Assembly (NCBI RefSeq): GCF_902459735.1
Contig: NZ_CABPRV010000001.1
Span: 62,001-126,000, forward strand
Source: Pandoraea capi
Lineage (GTDB): Bacteria > Pseudomonadota > Gammaproteobacteria > Burkholderiales > Burkholderiaceae
Direction of reading: 5' to 3'
DNA length: 64,000 bases
A model generated the notes under the pieces. That model had not been told where the DNA came from. It saw only the letters and a list, made by a program, of their open reading frames with translations, and ran no database searches. Within the stretch, counting starts at the first letter, position 1; the number at the start of each line of letters is the position of its first letter. Both the position numbers and the translations under genes were made by a program. Positions 1-9,400 of the stretch are shown here, piece by piece.

Positions 1-314
1 CGCTCTCCGACACGAAGGCCGACGCGCGTGCACTGGCCGAACGTCTGCAAACCGGTGTCGAAGTTCACGTCAGCGGCTGTGTCCGCTCGTGCGCGTCGGC
101 GCATCGCGCGCCGTGGTCCTTGCTTGCTGTCGGCCCGGGACAGTACGACCTATACCGCGACGCGGCGTCAGACGTAGCCCCCCTCGACCACATCGACACC
201 CCCGGCACTCGCCGGGACGGCGCCGCCCGCTTCGGCGCGCGCGTCGCCACTCACCTGACGCTCGAAGCGATTGCGCTTCGACTCAACTCGCAAGACCGGA
301 TTGCCCAGCCATGA
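1..314 (+). CDS. cobG: CobG, precorrin-3B synthase, C-terminal part
   Basis: The open frame enters from the left edge (first full codon at 3) and ends at TGA 312-314, leaving about 103 residues. It contains HVSGCVRSCAS, which resembles the Cys-x-x-x-Cys siroheme/4Fe-4S ligand segment of nitrite/sulfite-reductase-like enzymes, followed by a typical AVGPGQYDLYRD tail. CobG is the oxygen-dependent monooxygenase that makes precorrin-3B, the marker enzyme of the aerobic cobalamin route. The stop overlaps the ATG of cobH (ATGA), so the two are translationally coupled. The N-terminus lies outside the window. The identification rests on the Cys motif and the cobH-cobI-cobJ context. Confidence 0.85.
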   Translation, partial: LSDTKADARALAERLQTGVEVHVSGCVRSCASAHRAPWSLLAVGPGQYDLYRDAASDVAPLDHIDTPGTRRDGAARFGARVATHLTLEAIALRLNSQDRIAQP

Positions 315-937
315 TTGATTATGTCCGCGACGGACAGGCCATCTACCGCGAATCGTTCGCCACGATCCGCGCCGAAGCCGACCTCTCGCGCATCCCTGCC
401 GACCTCGAAAAGCTCGCCGTTCGCGTCATCCACGCGTGCGGCATGGTCGATATCGTCGATGCCCTGCAATTCTCGGACGGCGCAGGCACGGCCGGACGCC
501 ACGCCCTGCGCGCCGGTGCTCCGATCCTTTGTGACGCCAACATGGTCGCGCACGGCGTGACCCGCGCCCGCCTGCCCGCCGCGAACGATGTCGTGTGCAC
601 GCTCACCGATCCCGCCGTGCCGGAACTTGCCCGCACGATGGGCAACACACGCTCGGCAGCGGCGCTGGAACTGTGGCGACCGAGACTTGAGGGCAGCGTC
701 GTCGCCATCGGCAACGCGCCGACCGCCCTGTTTCATCTGCTCGACATGCTTGATCAGGGCGCGCCGCGTCCCGCGCTGATCCTCGGCTTTCCGGTCGGCT
801 TCGTCGGCGCCGCCGAGTCCAAAGCCATGCTCGCGGCCGACAGTCGCGGCGTGCCGTACGTCATCGTTTCAGGCCGCCGAGGCGGCAGCGCCATGGCGGC
901 GGCGGCCATCAACGCTCTGGCATCGGAGATCGAATAA
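311..937 (+). CDS. cobH: CobH, precorrin-8X methylmutase
   Basis: A 208-residue protein, the usual family length. It converts precorrin-8X to hydrogenobyrinate by moving the C11 methyl to C12. The sequence shows the catalytic-His segment [10 protein letters not shown], then [11 protein letters not shown] and the C-terminal [13 protein letters not shown] signature. I chose ATG 311 because it overlaps the cobG stop as ATGA and gives the standard [12 protein letters not shown] start; the frame is open further upstream but only as a shadow of cobG. Its stop overlaps the next ATG (TAATG), continuing a tightly packed cobGHIJ operon. Confidence 0.95.
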   Translation: MIDYVRDGQAIYRESFATIRAEADLSRIPADLEKLAVRVIHACGMVDIVDALQFSDGAGTAGRHALRAGAPILCDANMVAHGVTRARLPAANDVVCTLTDPAVPELARTMGNTRSAAALELWRPRLEGSVVAIGNAPTALFHLLDMLDQGAPRPALILGFPVGFVGAAESKAMLAADSRGVPYVIVSGRRGGSAMAAAAINALASEIE

Positions 938-1668
938 TGACAACCTCCGGCAAACTCTTCGGCATCGGTGTCGGCCCGGGCGACCCCGAGTTGCTCACGC
1001 TCAAAGGCTTGCGTCTGCTGCAAGCCGCCCCGGTCGTCGCGTACTTCGTGGCGAAGGGCAAGAAAGGCAACGCCTTCGGCATCATCGAAGGCCATTTGCT
1101 CGACTCGCAGACGCGCATGCCGCTCGTCTATCCGGTCACGACCGAAGCGCTCGAACCGCCGCTGTCGTACGAGACGATCATCGCGGACTTCTACGACACG
1201 GCCGCCGCACTGATCGGCGAGCATCTTGAAGCGGGACGCGACGTCGCCGTGGTCTGTGAAGGCGATCCGTTCTTCTACGGCTCCTACATGTATCTGCACG
1301 ACCGGCTGGCCGGACGGTTCGACGTCGACGTGGTCCCGGGCGTGTGCTCGATGCTTGGCGGGGCCGCCGTGCTGGGCACGCCGCTCGTCTATCGCAATCA
1401 GAGCCTGTCGGTGCTCTCGGGCGTGATGCCCGAAGATGAACTGCGCCGCAAGCTCGCCGACACGGACGCCGCCGTCATCATGAAGCTCGGGCGCAACTTC
1501 GATAAGGTGCGGCGTGTGCTCGACGAGCTAGGACTCGCCAGCCGTGCGCTCTACGTCGAGCGGGCGACGATGGCGAACCAGCGCATCGTGCCGCTGGCGG
1601 ACGTGGACCCGAGCGCGTCGCCGTACTTCTCGCTGCTCGTCGTGCCGGGGCAGAAATGGCAGGGATGA
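937..1668 (+). CDS. cobI: CobI, precorrin-2 C20-methyltransferase
   Basis: A 243-residue class III SAM-dependent tetrapyrrole methyltransferase that methylates precorrin-2 at C20 to give precorrin-3A. The N-terminal SAM loop [16 protein letters not shown], the [14 protein letters not shown] motif and VVPGVCSM are all present, as in CobI/CbiL. Its start overlaps the cobH stop and its own stop overlaps the cobJ start region, so it sits in the middle of a coupled operon. The length matches the family. No anomaly seen. Confidence 0.95.
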   Translation: MTTSGKLFGIGVGPGDPELLTLKGLRLLQAAPVVAYFVAKGKKGNAFGIIEGHLLDSQTRMPLVYPVTTEALEPPLSYETIIADFYDTAAALIGEHLEAGRDVAVVCEGDPFFYGSYMYLHDRLAGRFDVDVVPGVCSMLGGAAVLGTPLVYRNQSLSVLSGVMPEDELRRKLADTDAAVIMKLGRNFDKVRRVLDELGLASRALYVERATMANQRIVPLADVDPSASPYFSLLVVPGQKWQG

Positions 1669-3422
1669 ACCGCTCGACTACGAGTCAGGCCATCGCGCCG
1701 GCACCGGCCATCGTCGTGCTCGGACGCAGCGCGCTCGACACCGCGCGACGTCTTCAGGCGGGCCTGGCGGGCGCGACCGTGCACGGTCTCGAAGCCCGCG
1801 TCGGGCACGACGCGGACGTGAGCTTCACGCAACTCGGCGAACATCTTCAGGCGCTGTATGCCGACGGCACGCCGATCGTCGCCCTGTGCGCGGCCGGTAT
1901 CGTCATCCGTTGTGTCGCCCCGATGTTGAGCAACAAGGGAACGGAGCCGCCGGTGCTGGCCGTCGCCGAAGACGGCAGCGCCGTGGTGCCGCTGCTCGGC
2001 GGTCTGGCGGGTGTCAACGTTTTGGCGCGTCACCTCGCGCAAACGCTGGGGATCGCCCCGGCCATCACGACCAGCGGCGAACTGCGTTTCGGCACCTGTC
2101 TGCTGAATCCGCCAGAGGGCTACGTGCTCGCGGATCTTGAGCAGAGCAAGCATTTCGTCTCGGATCTGCTCGCCGGGGAAACGGTGCGCATCGAAGGTGA
2201 CGCCCCGTGGCTCGACGACGCCGACCTCCCGAAAGCCGACGGTGCGGCGCGGACGATTCGCATCACGCCGTTCGTCGATGACGCGCATGGCACCTCGCAT
2301 CGCGACGCCCTGGTGATTCATCCGCGCAGCCTGCTCGCCGTCGTCGCTCAGCCGCAAGGTGTCGACGCGCAACAGATTCGCGCGAGGCTCTCTGCGCAGG
2401 CGCTCTCGCCACAGGCATTGGCGGCTGTGCTTGCACCCATCTCGTCGATGGGCGACGCCGCCGTGCAAGCCATGGCCGACGAACTTGCGGTGCCGCTGCG
2501 CTTTGCCAACTTCGACGATTCTGAAGCCTCCGCCGCCATCGATTGGCTGGTGACGACGCTTGGCCCGGACGTCGACTTTCATCACGATGCCAGTGGCATC
2601 GTACTCGCACGAGCGCGGGCGCCGATCGATCCCGCGCGGATCGGTCAGGCACGCGGCACGCTGACCGTCATCGGGCTCGGCCCCGGCGACGTCGGCCTGC
2701 GTGTGCCCGATGCCACTGCCGCGCTGGCGGCGGCGACCGACATTCTCGGCTATGCCACGTACGTCGCCATGGCCGGCCCGTTCCGCGACGACCAGCAGGT
2801 GCACGCGACCGACAACCGCGAGGAATTGATGCGTGCGCGCCACGCGTTCGAGCTCGCGAGCGCGGGCAGGCATGTCGTGGTCGTGTCGTCGGGCGATCCG
2901 GGCGTGTTCGCGATGGCAAGTGCCGTGCTCGAAGCGCTGGACGTGAGTGAGCATGCGCACTGGAAGACCGTCGACCTGCGCATCGTCCCGGGCATCTCGG
3001 CGGCGATGGCAACGGCAGCACTCGCAGGCGCACCGCTCGGTCACGACTTCTGCGTGCTGTCGCTATCGGACAATCTGAAGCCGTGGCAGGTGATTCGCGA
3101 GCGCCTGCAACACGCGGCACAAGCCGATCTCGTCATGGCGTTCTACAACCCGATCTCGCGGGCGCGTCCGTGGCAACTGGGCGAAGCGCTGGACATCGTG
3201 CGCGAATGGCGCACGCCGGACACGCGCGTGGTGCTCGGACGCGACGTCGGCCGCCCCGGCGCCACGCTCGTCAACACCACGCTTGGCGAGTTGCGTGCGG
3301 AGCAGGTCGACATGCGCACGATGGTCATCGTCGGCTCGTCGACCACGCGAGGCATCGATGGCGGCCCGAACGGGGAGTGGATCTACACGCCCCGCTGGTA
3401 CGGCGAGCCGCCGAAGCGCTGA
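1656..3422 (+). CDS. cobJ: CbiG-CobJ fusion, precorrin-3B C17-methyltransferase
   Basis: At 588 residues this is about twice the length of plain CobJ. The C-terminal part, from about residue 330, is a tetrapyrrole methyltransferase: [11 protein letters not shown] loop, [35 protein letters not shown] and the [11 protein letters not shown] region. It carries out C17 methylation and ring contraction. The N-terminal ~300 residues match the CbiG N and middle domains ([46 protein letters not shown]). The CbiG C domain is absent here but appears fused to CobA at 12217. The alternative ATG at 1665 overlaps the cobI stop as ATGA; ATG 1656 has GGGG five bases upstream. Confidence 0.92.
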   Translation: MAGMNRSTTSQAIAPAPAIVVLGRSALDTARRLQAGLAGATVHGLEARVGHDADVSFTQLGEHLQALYADGTPIVALCAAGIVIRCVAPMLSNKGTEPPVLAVAEDGSAVVPLLGGLAGVNVLARHLAQTLGIAPAITTSGELRFGTCLLNPPEGYVLADLEQSKHFVSDLLAGETVRIEGDAPWLDDADLPKADGAARTIRITPFVDDAHGTSHRDALVIHPRSLLAVVAQPQGVDAQQIRARLSAQALSPQALAAVLAPISSMGDAAVQAMADELAVPLRFANFDDSEASAAIDWLVTTLGPDVDFHHDASGIVLARARAPIDPARIGQARGTLTVIGLGPGDVGLRVPDATAALAAATDILGYATYVAMAGPFRDDQQVHATDNREELMRARHAFELASAGRHVVVVSSGDPGVFAMASAVLEALDVSEHAHWKTVDLRIVPGISAAMATAALAGAPLGHDFCVLSLSDNLKPWQVIRERLQHAAQADLVMAFYNPISRARPWQLGEALDIVREWRTPDTRVVLGRDVGRPGATLVNTTLGELRAEQVDMRTMVIVGSSTTRGIDGGPNGEWIYTPRWYGEPPKR

Positions 3423-3504
3423 GAATTGTCACGGCTGCGCGGCGCGACGAGGTCGAAGAAGACGTTGCGCCGCCGGGCTGCCAGGCGGCTAGGCGGCTAG
3501 GTGG

Positions 3505-4560
3505 CTAAACCGCCTCGGCCGGCCCGAGCTTGTCGTACCCCTTGATCCGGTAGACGACGAACGACAGCAGCCACGACAGGATGAACACGCCGATGATGGC
3601 GAAGCCGAGGTTGTTGAAGTTCTCGTTCAGCTCGGCAATGACATCCCAGAACCCACCCGTCAGTTCGTACTTGTTCTGGAACATGCCGAGCGTTTCGATC
3701 CCGCCGATGAGCACGGCGACGAGCACCGACACGAGCGTGATCGTCAGGTTGTAATACAGCTTGCGAATCGGACGAACGAAGGCCCACTCGTAGGCGCCGA
3801 GCATCAGAATGCCGTCCGTCGTGTCGACGAGCGTCATACCGGCGGCAAACAGCGCCGGGAACACCAGCACCGTGCCCAGCGACACGCCATGCGCCGCCTG
3901 ACTGGCCGACAGCGCCAGCAGACTCACTTCGGTGGCCGTATCGAACCCGAGGCCGAACAGGAACCCCAGCGGCAGCATCCACGCCGGATGCGACACGAGC
4001 CGGAACATCGGACGGAACAGGCGCGCCACGAAGCCACGATTGTTCAGCAGGATATCGAGATCGTCGTTGTCGTAGGGCAGACCGCGACGCACCTTGTCGA
4101 ACGCACGCCACACCCCTCGCAGTATGAAGATATTCATCGCAGCGATCAGGAACAGGAACGTTGCCGAGATACTGGTGGAAATGATGCCGCCGACACCCCG
4201 CCATTCCTCGACACGGTTTTGCAGCGCCACCGCTGCAAGCGCCACGCCGGCCGCCACGATCAGCACCACGGCTGAGTGCCCGAGCGCGAAGAAGAAGCCG
4301 ACCGAGACGGGGCGCTGCCCGTCCTGCATCAGCTTGCGCGTGACGTTGTCGATGGCGGCGATGTGATCGGCATCCACCGCATGACGCAGGCCGAAGCCCC
4401 ACGCCAGCACGCCGGTACTCAGCAGCAGCGGGTCGCCACGGAACGCGACGAACGCCCAGACCCACGCGCCGATATTGAACGCCGCGAGCAAGGCATACAT
4501 GCCGCCGACGCGAGTGCGCAAGCGTCCCGCCGGCGGCAAGGAGGTAAGAGACATGGACAT
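3505..4560 (-). CDS. NiCoT-family nickel/cobalt transporter
   Basis: A 351-residue polytopic membrane protein with about eight hydrophobic segments. The family signature RHAVDADHIAAIDN, the metal-binding HA-x-DADH loop of HoxN/NixA/NhlF permeases, is intact. FALGHSAVV, GLGFDTATE and MTLVDTTDGILM are further conserved blocks. It imports Co2+ or Ni2+ across the inner membrane; its place as last gene of the cobW-cobN-chl operon, 45 bp after the VWA frame, points to cobalt for CobN. A second ATG at 4554 is equally possible. It converges on cobJ with an 82-bp gap holding a short GGCGGCTA-type tandem repeat. Confidence 0.93.
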   Translation of the reverse strand: MSMSLTSLPPAGRLRTRVGGMYALLAAFNIGAWVWAFVAFRGDPLLLSTGVLAWGFGLRHAVDADHIAAIDNVTRKLMQDGQRPVSVGFFFALGHSAVVLIVAAGVALAAVALQNRVEEWRGVGGIISTSISATFLFLIAAMNIFILRGVWRAFDKVRRGLPYDNDDLDILLNNRGFVARLFRPMFRLVSHPAWMLPLGFLFGLGFDTATEVSLLALSASQAAHGVSLGTVLVFPALFAAGMTLVDTTDGILMLGAYEWAFVRPIRKLYYNLTITLVSVLVAVLIGGIETLGMFQNKYELTGGFWDVIAELNENFNNLGFAIIGVFILSWLLSFVVYRIKGYDKLGPAEAV

Positions 4561-4605
4561 ACGGTCGATCCTTAAATCAAGTGAGTCCGTGCAACTGGGA
4601 AATCC

Positions 4606-5319
4606 TTAAACACGCGGTGCAATCTCATCCAGACGAACGCATTCGGCCGCCCACGCGCGAGCGAGACGTTCGCAACCACCCAGCGCGATATGTGCCACAT
4701 GTCCGATACGCGCCTGCTCGCAATCGACCACGACAACGCGGTCGACGCCCGGGGGCTTCGACGGCATGTCGCGGGTGCGTCCGTCCGTCAGCAGCCACAA
4801 CACCCGCAACTGCGATGCCTGTGCGCCTTTGGCGCGTTTTGCCCGCGCGAGCAGTCGTGCCGCGGCGGCGACACCGGCCGACAGCGGCGTACCGCCCCCA
4901 CCGCCGATCGGCTCGATCCAGCGCTCGTTCCACCATCGCGGCACGGCGGGACCGAACAGCACCTCGGCGCGATCGCCGCCGAAGCGAATCAGCGCGACTT
5001 CGGATCGCGCCCGCGCCAGGCGGTCGAAGCTATCGAGCAACCAGCCTTTCGCCTGCGCGAGACTGCCGAGCATCGATGCGGAAGCGTCGAGCACGAAGCA
5101 GTGCAATTCGCCGCCGGGGGTTTCGTCCCCCGCGTAACGCAGATGCGTTCTGTCCAGCGGCTGCGGGCCTTTGCGCAATAGCGTCGCGCTCCAGACGATG
5201 CGTCGTCCCGGCACGAACGTCTCGCTGCGAGGTTTCGCGCGTCTTGCCTGCCCTGCACCGTGTAACCACCGGGAACCGCCGGACGAGCCGACGGCGGCGC
5301 GCTCCCGATGGTTCAGCGT
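4606..5319 (-). CDS. chlD: VWA (C-terminal) half of ChlD-like cobaltochelatase subunit, -1 frame
   Basis: About 237 residues in the -1 frame relative to the AAA+ gene upstream. It is a von Willebrand A domain with a full MIDAS: DASASM (DxSxS), the later Thr in GGGGTPLSAG, and LLTDGRTRD. The frame is open back to 5391 but that codon is TTG without a Shine-Dalgarno; the first ATG (5073) falls inside the MIDAS, so independent initiation looks unlikely. A -1 slip at the A-run 5325-5319 joins it to the AAA+ domain, giving a 600-residue ChlD/BchD-like medium subunit (fused MIDAS near residues 441-445, 507 and 542). A basic, low-complexity linker precedes the VWA fold. Confidence 0.8.
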   Translation of the reverse strand, partial: TLNHRERAAVGSSGGSRWLHGAGQARRAKPRSETFVPGRRIVWSATLLRKGPQPLDRTHLRYAGDETPGGELHCFVLDASASMLGSLAQAKGWLLDSFDRLARARSEVALIRFGGDRAEVLFGPAVPRWWNERWIEPIGGGGGTPLSAGVAAAARLLARAKRAKGAQASQLRVLWLLTDGRTRDMPSKPPGVDRVVVVDCEQARIGHVAHIALGGCERLARAWAAECVRLDEIAPRV

Positions 5320-6407
5320 TTTTTTGACGACAGCGGGACCACGCCCTTCACGCGAGTCGTTCCGATTGGCTCGGGTGGTAGATAGCCCCAATCGGGCGCA
5401 GCGTCGCCGGTTCCACTGCTCTGCGGCGCGTCCCCTGCGTCAGCCCCACGGGCCTCTTGTGCGGTGCCGCCGGCGTCCTGATACGGACGGCCGGACGACG
5501 TGCCTTGCACAGGTGCGTGACGACGATGCCCCAGCACCGACTCCGCCACGCGCTCGACATGCGCGCGTGTGGCCGCCGGCGAACCTTCCAGCGCAGCCAG
5601 TGCCCGTGCGGCGCGCAGCATGATGAGGTCGGCGCGCATGCCGTCGACCTGCGCTTCGATACATCGGGCGCTCACGGCATCGTGCGCGTCGTCGTCGATG
5701 CCGACATCGGCCAGCGCCGCGCGCGCGTCGAGAATGCGCTGACGAAGCTCGGCCTGCGCCGGTGCGTGTCGCTCGTGAAACGCCGCCGGATCGAGATCGA
5801 ACGCCAGCCGCGTCTTCACGATTTGCTGACGCACCTGCGGATCGAAACAGTTCTCCAGCACGACCGTCAGGCCGAAGCGGTCCAGCAGTTGGGGCCGCAG
5901 CTCGCCCTCCTCCGGATTCATCGTACCGACGAGCATGAAGCGCGCTGCGTGCCGGTGCGATACCCCGTCGCGCTCCACGACGTTGATGCCGCTCGCGGCA
6001 ACGTCCAGCACCACGTCGACGAGCGCATCGGCCAGCAGGTTCACTTCGTCGACATACAACACGCCCTGATGCGCGCGCGCCAGCAGGCCCGGCGAGAACT
6101 TCACGCCGCCGCCGCGCAGCGCTTCGTCGATATCCAGCGCACCGATCAGGCGCTCCTCGGTCGCGCCCAGCGGCAGCGTCACGAAAGGACAGTCGGGCAG
6201 CAGATCGGCCAGCGAGCGGGCCGCCGTCGATTTCGCGGTGCCGCGCGGGCCGGTGATCAGCACGCCGCCAATCGACGGATCGACGGCGATCAGCAACAAG
6301 GCGTCGCGCAGCGGCACCTGACCGACGAGCGCAGTCAGGGGAAATGAAGGAAAAGGCGGCGGCATTGGCGACGTCTCAGACGCGCTCGGTTCGTTGGGCG
6401 ATGTCAC
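5313..6407 (-). CDS. chlI: ChlI/BchI-like AAA+ ATPase, small subunit and N-terminal part of ChlD
   Basis: A 364-residue Mg-chelatase-type AAA+ protein. Walker A GPRGTAKST is at residues 53-61, Walker B GVLYVDE near 115-121, sensor-1/arginine-finger region GTMNPEEGELRPQLLDRFG follows, and a helical lid then a Gly/Pro-rich linker ends at TGA 5315-5313, two codons after the run AAAAAAA. It should power cobalt insertion by CobN. I chose GTG 6407 because it overlaps the cobN stop as GTGA and has GGAG about seven bases upstream; ATG 6365 would remove 14 residues. Dedicated CobS/CobT genes are not seen here, so this gene probably supplies both small and medium subunits. Confidence 0.88.
   Translation of the reverse strand: MTSPNEPSASETSPMPPPFPSFPLTALVGQVPLRDALLLIAVDPSIGGVLITGPRGTAKSTAARSLADLLPDCPFVTLPLGATEERLIGALDIDEALRGGGVKFSPGLLARAHQGVLYVDEVNLLADALVDVVLDVAASGINVVERDGVSHRHAARFMLVGTMNPEEGELRPQLLDRFGLTVVLENCFDPQVRQQIVKTRLAFDLDPAAFHERHAPAQAELRQRILDARAALADVGIDDDAHDAVSARCIEAQVDGMRADLIMLRAARALAALEGSPAATRAHVERVAESVLGHRRHAPVQGTSSGRPYQDAGGTAQEARGADAGDAPQSSGTGDAAPDWGYLPPEPIGTTRVKGVVPLSSKKR
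5319..5325 (-). other. Candidate programmed -1 ribosomal frameshift site (A AAA AAA)
   Basis: On the minus strand the codons TCA AAA AAA CGC TGA end the AAA+ frame. The heptamer A-AAA-AAA allows both tRNA-Lys to slip back one base and read ACG CTG AAC into the VWA frame. A GC-rich hairpin (six-pair stem CCGCCG/CGGCGG, 5297-5276, ten-base loop) follows after 21 bases. An AAGGG Shine-Dalgarno-like element (5348-5344) lies 18 bases upstream. Both are further from the slippery run than in the textbook dnaX signal. Slippage-based chlI/chlD production has been reported for other chlD genes of cobalamin producers. Confidence 0.75.
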
Positions 6408-9400
6408 GACACGCTCCGTTCGATTTCCTGGCCGACGGCCAGGAGATGATTTTCGATTTGCTCGCGGTAGGCGCCGGGCGATTGCCACAGGCCCCGGCCG
6501 ATGGCTTCGAGCAGACGCTCGCACACGCCGCGCAGTGCCTGCGGGTTGTGGCGCTGCATGAACTCGCGCGTGTGCGCATCGTTCAGGCAGGCGTCGGTCA
6601 CGAGTCCGTATTGATGGTCCGACACCACGCGCGCCGTGGCGTCGTAACCGAACAGGTAATCGACCGTTGCGGCAATCTCCGCCGCGCCCTTGTAACCGTG
6701 ACGCTTCACCCCGTCGAGCCATTTCGGATTGACGACACGCGCACGGATCACGCGGGCGATCTCTTCGGTCAGCGGGCGCACGCGCGGCGCATCCGGGCGG
6801 CTGTGGTCGGCGTGGTACACCTCGGGCTGCTGCCCCGAGAAGTGGCGCACGGCCGCCGTCATGCCGCCCTGAAACTGGTAGTAATCGTTCGAGTCGAGCA
6901 CGTCGTGCTCGCGATTGTCCTGATTCTGCAAAACGACGTCGATGCTCGCCAGACGCGTCGCAAACACGCCATGTGCCTGCTCTCCGGCACTCGCCTGCGC
7001 ATACGCATAGCCGCCGGACTCACGATAGGCTTGCGCGAGATCTTCGTCCGTCTGCCACAGGCCGTTGTCGATCATCTCCTGCAAGCCCGCGCCGTAAGTG
7101 CCGGGGCGCGAACTGAAGACGCGCCAGCCCGCACGCTTGCGTGCCTCGTCGGCGTCGAGTCCGCGCGCCATCCAGGCGTCGCGCTCGCGCAGCACACGCG
7201 CGCGGATCGGGTTGATGTCCTCCGGCTCGTCGAGCGCCGCCACGGCCTGCACGGCAGCGTCGAACAGGTGCATGACATTCGGGAAGGCGTCGCGGAAGAA
7301 GCCGGACACCCGCAGCGTGACGTCGATGCGCGGACGCTCCATGCCGCCCGGCGGCAGAATTTCGAAGTCCGTCACCCGGTGACTGCCGGCAGCCCACTTC
7401 GGACGCACGCCCAGCAACGCGAATGCCTGCGCGATATCGTCGCCGCCGGTGCGCATCGTGGCCGTGCCCCACACCGACAGGCCGATAGCACGCGGGTAAT
7501 CGCCGTGATCCTGCAAATGACGCTCGATCAACTGGCGCGCCGATTTCACGCCGAGCGCCCATGCCGTCTGCGTGGGAATCGCGCGCGTGTCGACGGAGTA
7601 GAAGTTGCGCCCCGTGGGCAGCACGTCCGGGCGTCCGCGCGAGGGCGCGCCGCTCGGTCCCGGCGGCACGAAGCGCCCTTCGAGACCGCGCCGAAGATGC
7701 CTTAGCTCCTCGCTGCCGCAGGCATCGAGCGACGGCAGCACTTCGTCCCGCGCTCGCGCCAGCACTTCGCGCGTCGCGCTCAGATGCAGTGTCTTGCCTT
7801 CGAGCGACGCGGCAGGCGCTGCATCCTGACCGGTCAACGTCTCCAGCAAGTTCGTCGCCAGCAACTCCAACCGCTCTCGCGTATCGCCCTGATGACGCCA
7901 CGGTGCATCGCTCACCTGTGCGAGCAACGCCGGACGCGGTCCGTCCCACGGCGCCGACCATTCGGCCTTGAGCGGATCGAACCGGTCGTCGATCTGCAAG
8001 TCTTTCGCCAGCGCATCGATGAGGCTGGCGTCGCGGCCCTGCCCGCCACGCACGGGGAAACGCATCAGCGCGAGCAACGTATCGCGACGTTCGCGCCCCG
8101 TCGGCGAGCGACCGAAGATGTGCAGACCGTCGCGAATCTGCGTCTCCTTCAGCTCGCACAGCCAGGTGTCCACGCGGGTAAGCAGTTCGTCTTCCGCGTC
8201 CGTATCGTTCGGGGCGTCGAGGCTCAGTTCCTCGTGCAGCCGATGACGAACGATGGTCTCGAGGATCGTGCTGCGCAGTAGTCTGGCGCGGCGCGCATCG
8301 ACCATCAGCGCTTCGTAATACTCGTCGACCTGACGCTCCAGATCCTGAAGCGGGCCATACGACTCCGCGCGCGTGAGCGGCGGCATCAGATGATCGATGA
8401 TCACGGCCTGCGCGCGACGCTTCGCCTGACTGCCCTCGCCCGGATCGTTCACGATGAACGGGTAGAGATGGGGCAGCGGGCCGAGCGTCAGATCCGGCCA
8501 GCAACTGTCGGACGGCGCCACGCTCTTGCCGGGCAGCCATTCGAGACTGCCGTGTTTGCCCACGTGCACGACGGCATCGACCTCGACCGTATGGCGCAGC
8601 CAGAAGTAAAACGCGAGATAGGCGTGCGGCGGGACGAGTTCGGCGTCGTGATAGCTGGCGTAATCGCCGTCGATGCGAGAGCGCGACGGCTGGATGCCCA
8701 CGAACACATTGCCGCATCGCCAGCCGGCGATCATGAAGCGTCCCTGCCGGACGGTAGGGTCCTGATCTGCCGGCCCCCAGCGTTCGTTCAGCGCGTCGCG
8801 CACGTCTGCCGGTAACTGCGCGAACGCCGCGAGATAGTCGTCGAGCGCGTAGCTCTGAAAGGCCGGGCGCAACGCACGCGTCTCGGGATCGTTCGTCACG
8901 CCGCGCGTCAGTCGCGCCATCAGCGCCTCGCCGTCGTCGGGCAGTTCATCGACGCGGTAGCCTTCGTCGCGCAGCAAGGTCAGTATCTCGACGACCGACG
9001 CCGGGGTATCGAGTCCGACACCATTGCCGATGCGTCCCTCGCTCGCCGGGTAGTTCGCCAGCACCAGCGCAAGACGCTTTTGCGCGTTGGGCTTCGTGCG
9101 CAGCAGGCACCAGCGGCGACTGAGTTCGGCCACGAACGCGACGCGTTCCTTGTCAGGCTGGTAGCGCACGACATCGACTTCAGTGCGCGGGCAGCGATAG
9201 TCGAGGCCCTTGAAGCTGATCGCCCGCGTGATGATGCGGCCGTCGACTTCCGGCAGCGCGACGTGCATTGCGATATCGCGGGAGTTGAGGCCCTGATTGT
9301 CCTTGACCCAATCGTCGCGATTACCGCCGCTGAGAATCACCTGCAACACCGGCGCGTCGCTGCCGAAGACCTGCGACTGGCGCGGATCTTCCGGCGTCGA

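Noticed and set aside
1551-3044. A 497-codon minus-strand frame across cobI/cobJ
   Set aside because: Shadow of cobJ caused by GC3 bias; no domain features and no ribosome site.
5391-5393. Independent start of the VWA protein at TTG 5391
   Set aside because: No Shine-Dalgarno, lies within the AAA+ gene, and would make a basic 26-residue preface unlike VWA proteins; the slippery run explains the layout better.
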